Notes under the pieces: model-generated
Seen by the model: the letters and a program-made list of their open reading frames with translations, nothing else
What the model was told of the DNA's origin: nothing
Database searches by the model: none
In this document: positions 25,779 through 33,551 of the stretch, piece by piece
How positions within the stretch are numbered: the stretch's first letter is position 1
How the letters are laid out: the number at the start of each line of letters is the position of its first letter
Assembly: GCF_002843175.1 (NCBI RefSeq)
Contig: NZ_PJEO01000004.1
Span: 32,189 to 96,188 of the forward strand
Direction of reading: 5' to 3'
Length of the DNA stretch: 64,000 nt
From: Confluentibacter flavum
GTDB lineage: Bacteria; Bacteroidota; Bacteroidia; Flavobacteriales; Flavobacteriaceae
Made by a program: the position numbers and the translations under genes

Positions 25779-27410
25779 TCAATCCACAAACCCCATCAAA
25801 GCATACACCAAAGCCCCTTGCCAATTAATAGCAATTTCATTGTGGCTATAAGATTCTTGGTCGTCTATCCAATCGGTCGCTTTGTGTCCGCCACCAACTA
25901 AATAGCCTGGCCATGGTGCTTCAATACCATCAGCTCCAGAACGACGATCGTGTGGATGCATAGGTGGGTTTATACCCAAGCCTGTTACAAACGAACGATT
26001 GTAGACGTTTTTACCAAAAATATGATCTATAATACCAATTGCGGTTTCTATATATTCTTTTTTTGGCTGCATCTTATTGGCAATTTGCAAATTCATGGTT
26101 TGGCGAGCTACCGTGCCATTACAGCCCCAAAAATAGGTTCCAGCAAGCGCACGGGAATACACATCGGTTTTACCTTTTTCAACCAAGGCATCTGCATTTT
26201 CTGTAATATTGTTTTTTATCAATGTGTCAATTTCAGGACTTTTATCTTTTCTTTTCGAAAGTGCATACGTGAACATACCAAGGTTTGATACATTTCCCCA
26301 ATCCCAATTTTCCTCAATCTTATAATCCATTAAGGCAGCTCTTTTTTCGAAATCGTCTAAACACGTTTTGTCTCCTGTGGTTTCCCATAGTTCTGCTGCT
26401 GCCCATAATTTGTCGTCGTTATCTCTGGTTTGGTAGCCACCGGTTTTAAAGTCGCCTTGCACAAAACGTTTTTCTTCTGGATGTTCCTGTAAAAATCGAT
26501 AACTTACCCAAGCGGCATCCAAACATTTTTTGGCATAAGCAGCATCATAGGGTTCAAAATAGCGAGCGGCCATAGCCATCATAGCTACAAAATCGGCCGT
26601 GGCAGCAGAACTCCATTCCGTAAAATAGCGTTTTTCTTCATCTTTGTCTGCCATAATAAAATCAGAAAAATTTACCCGTGTTAATTTGTGCGACACTTTT
26701 CCGGAGCCATCAGGATATTGCATTTTAAGAATCCAATCGGTTTCCCATTTCAATTCCTTAAGAAAATCAGGCAATCCTGGCGCTGTATCTGGAAGGTCTA
26801 ACTGAAGTTTTTCAATTTGTGGTTGATAGTGATCCCAAGCCATAAAAAGCACACCAACAGTAATACCGGCATTAACCGTATATTTTCCGTAATCGCCAGC
26901 ATCGTGCCATCCGCCTGTACCGTCGCGTTGCGAATTTGGATTGCCAATATAATCGTCAAAACCATCTTCTAAATGGCAGGTATCCTGATAGAAATGGGTT
27001 CCATTAAAATCGCCATTAACTTCCATACCACAACGCCATAAATAAAAACCACGCATACTTGTTTTGGCTGCAAAATTAAAAACATCGTCAGCTATCTTAA
27101 ATGCGTTCGATCTACCAACGCCAACAGCTTCTATGACATAGTCGCCCGTTTTTGTGAATTCAGAGAAATCAGCTTTCCAAACGGTTTGATTAATATCTTC
27201 TTGTGAATACGGCCCCGTTGTTTTTCCTGAAAACACCACGTTGCCTTTTAAATCTAAAATATTAAAGACATCACTTTTTTGGGATATGGTTACCGTTTTT
27301 TTATGATTGGGTAAAAACCCAAGGGAATTGAAATGAATATGGTTAGACTGAGCTATTACACAAAAAAATGAAATGAAGAATATGAGGGTAACTATAATTT
27401 GTTTTTTCAT
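25779..27410 (-). CDS. Glycoside hydrolase family 9 enzyme (endoglucanase-like)
   Basis: A 543-residue secreted protein: signal peptide (to about 20, CVIAQ), N-terminal immunoglobulin-like CelD_N domain (22-105) and a GH9 (alpha/alpha)6 catalytic domain (about 113-540). Catalytic Asp residues D170 and D173 lie in GWHDAGDYG, the MHPHDRRS motif follows, and the acid Glu is E525 in SHNEIAINW. Family members hydrolyse beta-1,4-glucans or exo-act on cello-oligosaccharides. No carbohydrate-binding module or T9SS tag is present, so it is probably periplasmic. The 3' end is duplicated at 24966-25039. Confidence 0.92.
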   Translation of the reverse strand: MKKQIIVTLIFFISFFCVIAQSNHIHFNSLGFLPNHKKTVTISQKSDVFNILDLKGNVVFSGKTTGPYSQEDINQTVWKADFSEFTKTGDYVIEAVGVGRSNAFKIADDVFNFAAKTSMRGFYLWRCGMEVNGDFNGTHFYQDTCHLEDGFDDYIGNPNSQRDGTGGWHDAGDYGKYTVNAGITVGVLFMAWDHYQPQIEKLQLDLPDTAPGLPDFLKELKWETDWILKMQYPDGSGKVSHKLTRVNFSDFIMADKDEEKRYFTEWSSAATADFVAMMAMAARYFEPYDAAYAKKCLDAAWVSYRFLQEHPEEKRFVQGDFKTGGYQTRDNDDKLWAAAELWETTGDKTCLDDFEKRAALMDYKIEENWDWGNVSNLGMFTYALSKRKDKSPEIDTLIKNNITENADALVEKGKTDVYSRALAGTYFWGCNGTVARQTMNLQIANKMQPKKEYIETAIGIIDHIFGKNVYNRSFVTGLGINPPMHPHDRRSGADGIEAPWPGYLVGGGHKATDWIDDQESYSHNEIAINWQGALVYALMGFVD

Positions 27411-27562
27411 GGTTGTTTTGTATTAATATGTTTATTCTGTGAGTTCCATTTTTCTTTTTTGATTTACCAAAAGTGAGCGATGTGTCTTGTTTTTTAATAT
27501 AATCAAATTTGGGTTTTATTTTTTGCATAAGTTGTTCGACTAAGGTCGTGAACTTTTTAAAA

Positions 27563-27596
27563 TAAAAAAACCGTTGAAGCTGAATTCAACGGTTTA
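27563..27596 (-). terminator. Terminator after the small T9SS protein gene
   Basis: AAACCGTTGAA and TTCAACGGTTT pair with a short loop and on the minus strand lead into seven T. Confidence 0.85.
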
Positions 27597-27651
27597 ATTT
27601 GATATTTTTAAAATCTGCCATCCTCCTATTTAGGACGACATAGTCTTTAAA

Positions 27652-27993
27652 TTATTTAATAACCAGTTTTCTGGTTTCACTTATTTTATTTTCCGTAATC
27701 TTCAAAATATAAACACCGGTACTAAGGGAGGAAATATTTAATTCCTTGCCATTCAAAACGGTTGCATGTATTTGTTTTCCTAAAACATTATAGATTTCAA
27801 TATTTTTAGCAAAGTTTTTCTTGGTAGTAATATAAATAATCTGCCTGCCTTCAGTCACTGGGTTTGGATAAATAGATAGCCCTTCTATGTTTTGTTGCGT
27901 AGAAGCATTACTAAAGTTGCTTTGAGAAAACCCTTGTTGGGTAATCAAAAAAGCAAAAAACAATAATGTAATTATAATGTAGTTTTTTTTCAT
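27652..27993 (-). CDS. Minimal T9SS sorting-domain protein
   Basis: A 113-residue protein: signal peptide (MKKNYIIITLLFFAFLITQQ to FSQ) and, after about 15 residues, a complete type A C-terminal sorting domain (LSIYPNPVTEG, IEIYNVLGKQ, ISSLSTGVYILKI, KLVIK). There is essentially no cargo between them. Type IX secretion cleaves this domain off and attaches the cargo to the surface, so what is delivered here is unclear. ATG 27993 starts the signal peptide; the frame is open further upstream. Confidence 0.85.
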   Translation of the reverse strand: MKKNYIIITLLFFAFLITQQGFSQSNFSNASTQQNIEGLSIYPNPVTEGRQIIYITTKKNFAKNIEIYNVLGKQIHATVLNGKELNISSLSTGVYILKITENKISETRKLVIK

Positions 27994-28191
27994 ATTTACC
28001 TGTGAAATGTAAAAGTAATAATTTACCACAAAACATATACCAAAAAAATGTTAAAGATTTGAACAATTTATCGAAAGTTACTGTTACGTAAGTTGTGCGT
28101 TACCTTATTGTTATTTATTTAAGAATTTTAATAAATTTATGTTATTAGTTTTATCTTTACCTTGTAATAAGGCTTAAACTTATTTAAAATA

Positions 28192-28872
28192 ATGAATAAA
28201 AGAGATATAAAGATACTTTTGGTAGATGATGAACCAGACATTCTAGAAATAGTTAGTTATAATCTATCAAGCGAAGGGTATCAAGTTATTACTGCCGAAA
28301 ATGGTATAGAAGCCGTAAAGAAAGCAAAAAAAGAACTTCCTCAATTAGTTATTCTTGACGTCATGATGCCAGAAATGGATGGTATTGAAGCCTGTGAACT
28401 TATTAGAAAAGATCCAAACCTAAAAGATGTTGTTATTACTTTTTTAACTGCTAGAGGAGAAGATTATTCTCAATTAGCTGGGTTTGATGCTGGAGCTGAC
28501 GATTATATTACAAAGCCCATAAAACCAAAAGTGTTAATAAGTAAAGTAAAGGCGTTATTGAGACGTTTTAAGGAAGAAGATGTAAAAGACACCGTAAAAA
28601 TTGGAAATTTAGTAATAAACAGGGATGAGTATAAAATAGTTTTAAAAGGAAAAGAGATAATTTTGCCAAGAAAAGAGTTTGAATTATTATCTTTACTAGC
28701 CTCTAAGCCAGGAAAAGTATTTAAACGCGATGAGATTCTTGATAAAGTTTGGGGAAATGAAGTGGTTGTAGGAGGTAGAACTATTGATGTGCACATTCGA
28801 AAATTACGCGAAAAAATTGGAGATGATTGTTTTAAAACCATTAAAGGAGTTGGCTATAAGTTTGTAGATTAA
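28192..28872 (+). CDS. OmpR/PhoB-family response regulator
   Basis: A 226-residue regulator. The receiver domain (about 7-120) has the acidic pocket VDDEPD, phospho-acceptor D56 in VILDVMMPEMDG and K in ITKPIKP. A winged-helix DNA-binding domain (about 130-226) ends GGRTIDVHIRKLREKIG. It is encoded 4 bp before a histidine kinase, and the pair resembles PhoP/PhoR-type systems; the stimulus (phosphate is possible) is inference. Confidence 0.93.
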   Translation: MNKRDIKILLVDDEPDILEIVSYNLSSEGYQVITAENGIEAVKKAKKELPQLVILDVMMPEMDGIEACELIRKDPNLKDVVITFLTARGEDYSQLAGFDAGADDYITKPIKPKVLISKVKALLRRFKEEDVKDTVKIGNLVINRDEYKIVLKGKEIILPRKEFELLSLLASKPGKVFKRDEILDKVWGNEVVVGGRTIDVHIRKLREKIGDDCFKTIKGVGYKFVD

Positions 28873-28875
28873 TTA

Positions 28876-29919
28876 ATGCAGGTAAAACTTAAAAAAACAT
28901 ACAAGTTTGCGATACGAACGTCGTTTTACATAACTATATTTATAACGCTCTTAATGAGTGTTTTTTTATATTATTATTTTGAACCTAAATGGCAACTTAT
29001 TTTAGGCTTCACACTTTGCTGCTATGTTTTTTCATTTCTTGTCATACAATATAGGGTTGAAAAATTTATATATAAACGTGTAAAAAAAATATATGATGAT
29101 TTAACACTTCTTGAATCAACAAATTTGTCCAGAGGACCCATAAATACCGATATGGCCACACTCACCCAAGAAATAGACAAATTTGCCCGCGATAAAAAAC
29201 TGGAAATAGAAACCCTAAAGGTTAGGGAACAATACCGAAAAGAGTTTTTAGGAAATGTGTCGCACGAATTAAAAACACCCTTATTCACCATTCAAGGTTA
29301 CATTTTAACTTTGTTAGACGGTGCCATGAACGATAAAAACATTCGGGAAAAATACTTGCAGCGAGCCAGTGAAGCTGTGGAAAGACTCAGTTATATTGTT
29401 AGCGATTTGGATATGATTACCAAATTGGAGGTTGGCGATTTAAGACTGAATATGGAGAGTTTTGATATTGTCGATTTGGCCAAAAATGTATTCAATATGA
29501 TGGAAATGAGAGCCGCCAAAAAGAAAATAACCCTCACGTTTGATATTGATTATCTTAACCCAATTATGGTAAGTGCCGATAAAGAACGCATACAACAAGT
29601 ATTAGCGAATCTTATTATAAATTCCATAAAATACGGAAGGGAAAAAGGAACTACAGAAATAAGTATAGAAAACCTTATTAAAAATAAGGTGATAGTTCGT
29701 GTAACGGATAATGGAGAAGGGATAGAGAAAAAGCATTTGTCACGCTTGTTTGAACGTTTTTATAGGGTAGATAAAAGTGGCTCTCGAAAAGAAGGAGGTT
29801 CTGGATTAGGTCTGTCCATAGTTAAACATATTATAGAGGCCCACGACGAAAAAATCTATGTTGAAAGTGAATATGGTGTTGGTAGCGAGTTTTCATTCAC
29901 GCTCGAAAAGACTAAATAA
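28876..29919 (+). CDS. Sensor histidine kinase (PhoR-like)
   Basis: A 347-residue kinase with two N-terminal membrane helices (about 9-32 and 36-55) and almost no periplasmic loop, so it probably senses within the membrane or through partners. A HAMP/linker segment leads to the dimerisation domain with H130 in NVSHELKTPLFTIQGY, N-box NLIINSIKYG and G-boxes DNGEGIEKKHLSRLFERFY and GSGLGLSIVKHI. It phosphorylates the preceding regulator. The 3' end overlaps the convergent glycosyltransferase gene by 27 bp. Confidence 0.92.
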   Translation: MQVKLKKTYKFAIRTSFYITIFITLLMSVFLYYYFEPKWQLILGFTLCCYVFSFLVIQYRVEKFIYKRVKKIYDDLTLLESTNLSRGPINTDMATLTQEIDKFARDKKLEIETLKVREQYRKEFLGNVSHELKTPLFTIQGYILTLLDGAMNDKNIREKYLQRASEAVERLSYIVSDLDMITKLEVGDLRLNMESFDIVDLAKNVFNMMEMRAAKKKITLTFDIDYLNPIMVSADKERIQQVLANLIINSIKYGREKGTTEISIENLIKNKVIVRVTDNGEGIEKKHLSRLFERFYRVDKSGSRKEGGSGLGLSIVKHIIEAHDEKIYVESEYGVGSEFSFTLEKTK

Positions 29920-30948
29920 ATCTTTATAATCCGTTTCAAAACTAAAGCCCTCAAAACCTTTAAAGTGTTCCAAATGTTCAAGTTTCTCCAATGTAAAATC
30001 ATTTTGATTACAATAAGGAACGATATTCAATTCACACAATCGCTTTGCTAAATATTCCTGTTCGTACTGCCCTGGAGTTGGTATAAAAAATGCTTTTTTG
30101 CCCAGTTTGGCCAAATCCATGATGGTAGTATAACCCGATCTGGAAATTATTAATTCACTTTCATTTATGGTTTTTTCAAGTTGTTCCGTAGTCATGAAAT
30201 TGTATAGGGTCATGTTTCCAACCACTTGAATAGATTGCTCATTTTCTATGTTACCTTTAATAAAAACGGTCTTTTCTGTATGGTTTTTTAGTTCGGACAA
30301 AAGTTTTTCGCCTAATAAAGTGCGTTGCGGTTCTGGGCCAGAAAGAATCACTAAAAGTTTGTTTACAGGCTTAGTATCTTTTTTTAAAAATCTACTTAAA
30401 GGGCCGATATATGTTATTGGGACTTCAATGGAATTACTATGTACAAGTTTGCCGCTTAAATTGTTCTCAACTTCAAAATCGGGAACCCAACATGCATCAA
30501 AGTGTTTTATAAATTCTTTATGTAATAGAGTACTTAACCACGTAGAGCTACCGCTTAAAACATTCAGTTGATGTGTGACTATCACACTGGGGGCTTTTTT
30601 ACTGTTAACGCCTAACCGATTATCAGATATAATGCCAACAATACCATGTGTTTCTACAATATGTTTCGTTGCTTTTTTTTCAGCTTTTATGGCTTTTAAA
30701 ATCTTAGGAGTGTCCTTGAGCAATTTTAATTTGAAATATGCTTTTTTTTTAGAGTAACTAATTTTATAAGAAGGCAATTCAATAGAAAACAAATCAGGAA
30801 ATTCTTTTTGCAACAATGCCAATGCGTCACCATCACTGGCAATGATGGGTTCAAAACCAAAATTTATAAGCGCATTTATAATGGGGATGCATCTAGTGGC
30901 ATGCCCAAGTCCCCAATTTAAAGGAGCAACTAAAATTCTTTTTTTCAT
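29893..30948 (-). CDS. MurG-like glycosyltransferase family protein
   Basis: A 351-residue cytoplasmic GT-B protein. It begins MKKRILVAPLNWGLGHATRC, a phosphate-binding glycine loop as in MurG-type enzymes, and ends with SRSGYTTIMDLAKLGKKAFF and PTPGQYEQEYLA, the donor-binding region. Homologues in Bacteroidetes are annotated only generally and the acceptor is unknown. ATG 30948 is chosen; an open frame to 31053 reads through a dispersed repeat and would add meaningless residues. Confidence 0.8.
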   Translation of the reverse strand: MKKRILVAPLNWGLGHATRCIPIINALINFGFEPIIASDGDALALLQKEFPDLFSIELPSYKISYSKKKAYFKLKLLKDTPKILKAIKAEKKATKHIVETHGIVGIISDNRLGVNSKKAPSVIVTHQLNVLSGSSTWLSTLLHKEFIKHFDACWVPDFEVENNLSGKLVHSNSIEVPITYIGPLSRFLKKDTKPVNKLLVILSGPEPQRTLLGEKLLSELKNHTEKTVFIKGNIENEQSIQVVGNMTLYNFMTTEQLEKTINESELIISRSGYTTIMDLAKLGKKAFFIPTPGQYEQEYLAKRLCELNIVPYCNQNDFTLEKLEHLEHFKGFEGFSFETDYKDLFSLFERE

Positions 30949-30986
30949 CAAGTATTTTTTTGGTGTGCCTTTTGCAAACAAAAGTC

Positions 30987-31055
30987 GGGCTTTCGGCAGT
31001 CGCTTTAAATTATTTTTAAGCAAATAATTTAAGAGCTCCAACAAATGCCTCAATC
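30987..31055. repeat. Dispersed hairpin repeat, copy B
   Basis: It shares the left end GCTTTCGGCAGTCGCTTT (30989-31006) and the right end starting AGAGCTCCAACAAATGCC (31032-31049, continuing to 31055) with copy A. Here the middle is one hairpin: TTAAATTATTT and AAATAATTTAA around TTAAGC. It lies in the divergent gap before trmB. Confidence 0.75.
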
Positions 31056-31146
31056 CCTCACACGAAATTCTACTAAATTCAAAGATAGTAATATTACTAC
31101 TCTCACATATTTCCTTAATTTTACCAAAAAATAAGAATTAGACAGA

Positions 31147-31821
31147 TTGGGAAGCAAGAATAAACTTAGAAGATTCAGGGAAAATGAAACATTCTCCAAT
31201 GTATTTCAACCAACTAGAGAAGAACTTGTTATTGAAGAATTTGCATTAAAGGGCCATTGGAACAAGACTTTCTTTAAAAATGAAAACCCTTTGGTGTTAG
31301 AGTTGGGGTGTGGAAAAGGTGAGTATACTATAGCTTTGGCAAAAAGATATCCAAACAAAAACTTTATTGGTATCGATATAAAAGGGGCGCGTTTTTGGCG
31401 TGGTGCCAAAACAGCGGTTGAAGAACAAATTACCAATGTTGCTTTTTTGCGTACACAAATAGAATTGATAGATTTTGCATTTTCTCAAAACGAAGTGGAT
31501 GAAATTTGGATTACGTTTCCAGACCCGCAAATAAAATATAAACGCACCAAACACAGAATGACCAATTCGGAGTTCTTAAAGCGTTATAAACAAATCCTTA
31601 AACCTGAAGGTGTTGTTAATTTAAAAACTGATAGCGAATTTATGCATGGTTACACGCTTGGCTTGTTACATGGTGCAGGACATGAGGTTATTTATGCTAA
31701 TCATAATATTTACAAACAAGAAGGCAGCCCAGATGAAGTAACAAGCATTCAAACCTTTTACGAGTCCCAATATTTAGAGATAAACAAACCAATTACGTAT
31801 ATTCGGTTTAAAATTAAATAG
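31147..31821 (+). CDS. trmB: tRNA (guanine-N7-)-methyltransferase
   Basis: A 224-residue SAM-dependent enzyme making m7G46 in tRNA. The SAM site is LELGCGKGEYTIALAKRYP and FIGIDIKGARFW; the signature is WITFPDPQIKYKRTKHRMTN. The start is TTG 31147 (GSKNKLRRF follows, the usual family opening); no ATG is near. It is followed after 3 nt by the LysE-type gene, so the three genes to 32783 form an operon. Confidence 0.93.
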   Translation: MGSKNKLRRFRENETFSNVFQPTREELVIEEFALKGHWNKTFFKNENPLVLELGCGKGEYTIALAKRYPNKNFIGIDIKGARFWRGAKTAVEEQITNVAFLRTQIELIDFAFSQNEVDEIWITFPDPQIKYKRTKHRMTNSEFLKRYKQILKPEGVVNLKTDSEFMHGYTLGLLHGAGHEVIYANHNIYKQEGSPDEVTSIQTFYESQYLEINKPITYIRFKIK

Positions 31822-31824
31822 TTA

Positions 31825-32454
31825 GTGGATACATCGATTGTCTTTTTTTTAGGATTATTTGTAGCATTCATAGGTGTTGTGCCTCCAGGGTTGCTTAATA
31901 TGACCGCTGCAAATATTAGTTTAAGGGAAGGGCATGTTAGAGGTATTATGTTCTCAATAGGTGCATGTGTTGTCGTATTTATACAAACCTATATAGCCGC
32001 TATTTTTGCAAGATACATAAGTAACCATTTAGAGATCATAGAAGTTCTTCAACGTGTAGCCTTCGTCATTTTTATTTTAATTACTATTTATTTTTTATTT
32101 ATAGTCAAGAAAAAACCAAAACAATCCCTAGAAATAAAGATACGCAGTAAACACAGTCGGTTTTTTCAAGGCATGTTATTATCTGCTATTAATGTGCTTC
32201 CTATTCCTTATCAAGCTTATATGACCATAACGTTGGCATCTTTTGGCTGGTTGGAGTTTGATAAAATTAGCATTATAAGTTATGTTTCTGGAGCTGTTAT
32301 GGGAACATTCGTGATGCTTTACATGTATATTTTCTTTTTTGATAAAATTCGTGGCAAAACATTTACGTCGCAAAAAAACATGAATTATGTTATTGGTACG
32401 GTTACAGGGGTTATTTCTATTATAACCTTAATAAATATTATCAAAGAATTATAA
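31825..32454 (+). CDS. LysE-family translocator
   Basis: A 209-residue protein with six hydrophobic segments and the LysE/RhtB opening GVVPPGLLNMTAANISLREG. Such proteins export amino acids or related metabolites; the substrate is unknown. It starts at GTG 31825, 3 nt after trmB. Its stop overlaps the next start by 1 nt (TAATG). Confidence 0.82.
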   Translation: MDTSIVFFLGLFVAFIGVVPPGLLNMTAANISLREGHVRGIMFSIGACVVVFIQTYIAAIFARYISNHLEIIEVLQRVAFVIFILITIYFLFIVKKKPKQSLEIKIRSKHSRFFQGMLLSAINVLPIPYQAYMTITLASFGWLEFDKISIISYVSGAVMGTFVMLYMYIFFFDKIRGKTFTSQKNMNYVIGTVTGVISIITLINIIKEL

Positions 32455-32783
32455 TGCAGCAAGAAACCCTAAATTTCTTTGATAAAGTTTATGAAGTTGC
32501 AAAACTAATTCCTTATGGAAAAGTAACAAGCTACGGTGCTATTGCCAACTATCTTGGTGCAGCAAGAAGTGCACGTATGGTCGGTTATGCCATGAATGGT
32601 TCTGTTGGTAAAGATGTGCCAGCACATAGAGTTGTAAACAGAAATGGGTTATTAACTGGGAAACAGCATTTTGATGGAACGAATTTAATGCAACAGCTTC
32701 TAGAAAACGAGGGCATTAAAGTCATTGATAATCAAATTCAAGATTTTGAAACTGTTTTTTGGGATCCTGCCAAGGAGTTATAA
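32454..32783 (+). CDS. Alkyltransferase-like (ATL) protein, MGMT family
   Basis: A 109-residue protein with the MGMT DNA-binding fold: IPYGKVTSYGAIANYLG, ARSARMVGYAMNG and the active-site region DVPAHRVVNRNG. The PCHR cysteine that accepts alkyl groups is replaced by Ala (A57 in PAHR), as in ATL proteins that bind O6-alkylguanine and hand it to nucleotide-excision repair. It is therefore predicted not to be a methyltransferase. It is coupled to the LysE-type gene and overlaps a convergent gene by 6 bp. Confidence 0.88.
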   Translation: MQQETLNFFDKVYEVAKLIPYGKVTSYGAIANYLGAARSARMVGYAMNGSVGKDVPAHRVVNRNGLLTGKQHFDGTNLMQQLLENEGIKVIDNQIQDFETVFWDPAKEL

Positions 32784-33347
32784 TTGGGTCTTTTTTGCTT
32801 CTTCTTTTATGAAGTTTTCTAAATCCTTATTTAAGGTATTGAATAAATCTTCAATTAGCTTTTGTAACTTGGTGGCACCACCAAATTTCGCGTTGTAAAC
32901 CGTCTCACCAACTTTTATATCGATGTGGTCGCAAAAGAATAACTCCTCTAATGTTGATTTATCTTCATCATAAATTTCTTCATATGGGCAAAGCTTTAAT
33001 TTTTTTGGAAATAATTTATAATTCCCTTCATTAATGTAAATTTCTATTACATATTCTGCATCATAGTATTCTGTAAAATTTTCATATTCTGCAAATGTGT
33101 AATTAAATTTCCATCCCTTCATTCGTATGAAGCTTTTTTTTCTGTTTACTGTGTTTATGGTAAATTTACCAGGCTCTCTATTTTTTTTATACCATTCTTG
33201 AGTTTTTTTGAAAATAAAATCTTTGCTCAAGTTATCAAATATTACTACCACGTTTTCTGTTATCCCATTTTCATTATAGATAAAATGGTCCTGAGAAAAA
33301 CAAAAAGAGGATGCTAAATTTATAAACACAATGATGATTGTTTTCAT
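32778..33347 (-). CDS. Secreted DUF4468-like protein
   Basis: A 189-residue protein with a signal peptide (MKTIIIVFINLASSFCFSQ). The body (about 45-180) has the layout of DUF4468/TBP-like periplasmic domains of Bacteroidetes: TQEWYKKNREPGKFTINT, a YVIEIYINEGNYKL strand and a C-terminal helix. Family assignment is tentative and function unknown. It stands alone, convergent with the ATL gene. Confidence 0.55.
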   Translation of the reverse strand: MKTIIIVFINLASSFCFSQDHFIYNENGITENVVVIFDNLSKDFIFKKTQEWYKKNREPGKFTINTVNRKKSFIRMKGWKFNYTFAEYENFTEYYDAEYVIEIYINEGNYKLFPKKLKLCPYEEIYDEDKSTLEELFFCDHIDIKVGETVYNAKFGGATKLQKLIEDLFNTLNKDLENFIKEEAKKTQL

Positions 33348-33517
33348 TTTTAATAAAAGATAAATTGTCTTATTTAAAATTAATCAATTTGTAGATTGGT
33401 TTCACACCGATTGGATTACATTATTTTTATTCAGTCATAAACTTTATAATCATTTATAATGAAATTTAACAATTAATCATTTCAATAAAAGGACTTTAAA
33501 TTCTGAACAATTCACAC

Positions 33518-33544
33518 TATATTTGCATATTAGAATTAATCTAA
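33518..33544 (+). promoter_or_regulatory. apbC promoter with an inverted repeat at the start site
   Basis: TATATTTG (33518-33525) fits the -7 consensus. TTAGA-ATTAA-TCTAA (33530-33544) is an inverted repeat covering the expected start of transcription, as an operator would. TTTA at 33495-33498 is a near -33 match. Confidence 0.55.
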
Positions 33545-33551
33545 ATAGAGC

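Noticed and set aside
27343..27528. Small open frame upstream of GH9
   Set aside because: It overlaps the GH9 start, has no ribosome-binding site or family resemblance.
30949..31053. N-terminal extension of the glycosyltransferase frame
   Set aside because: It is translated repeat DNA; the glycine-loop start at 30948 fits the family.
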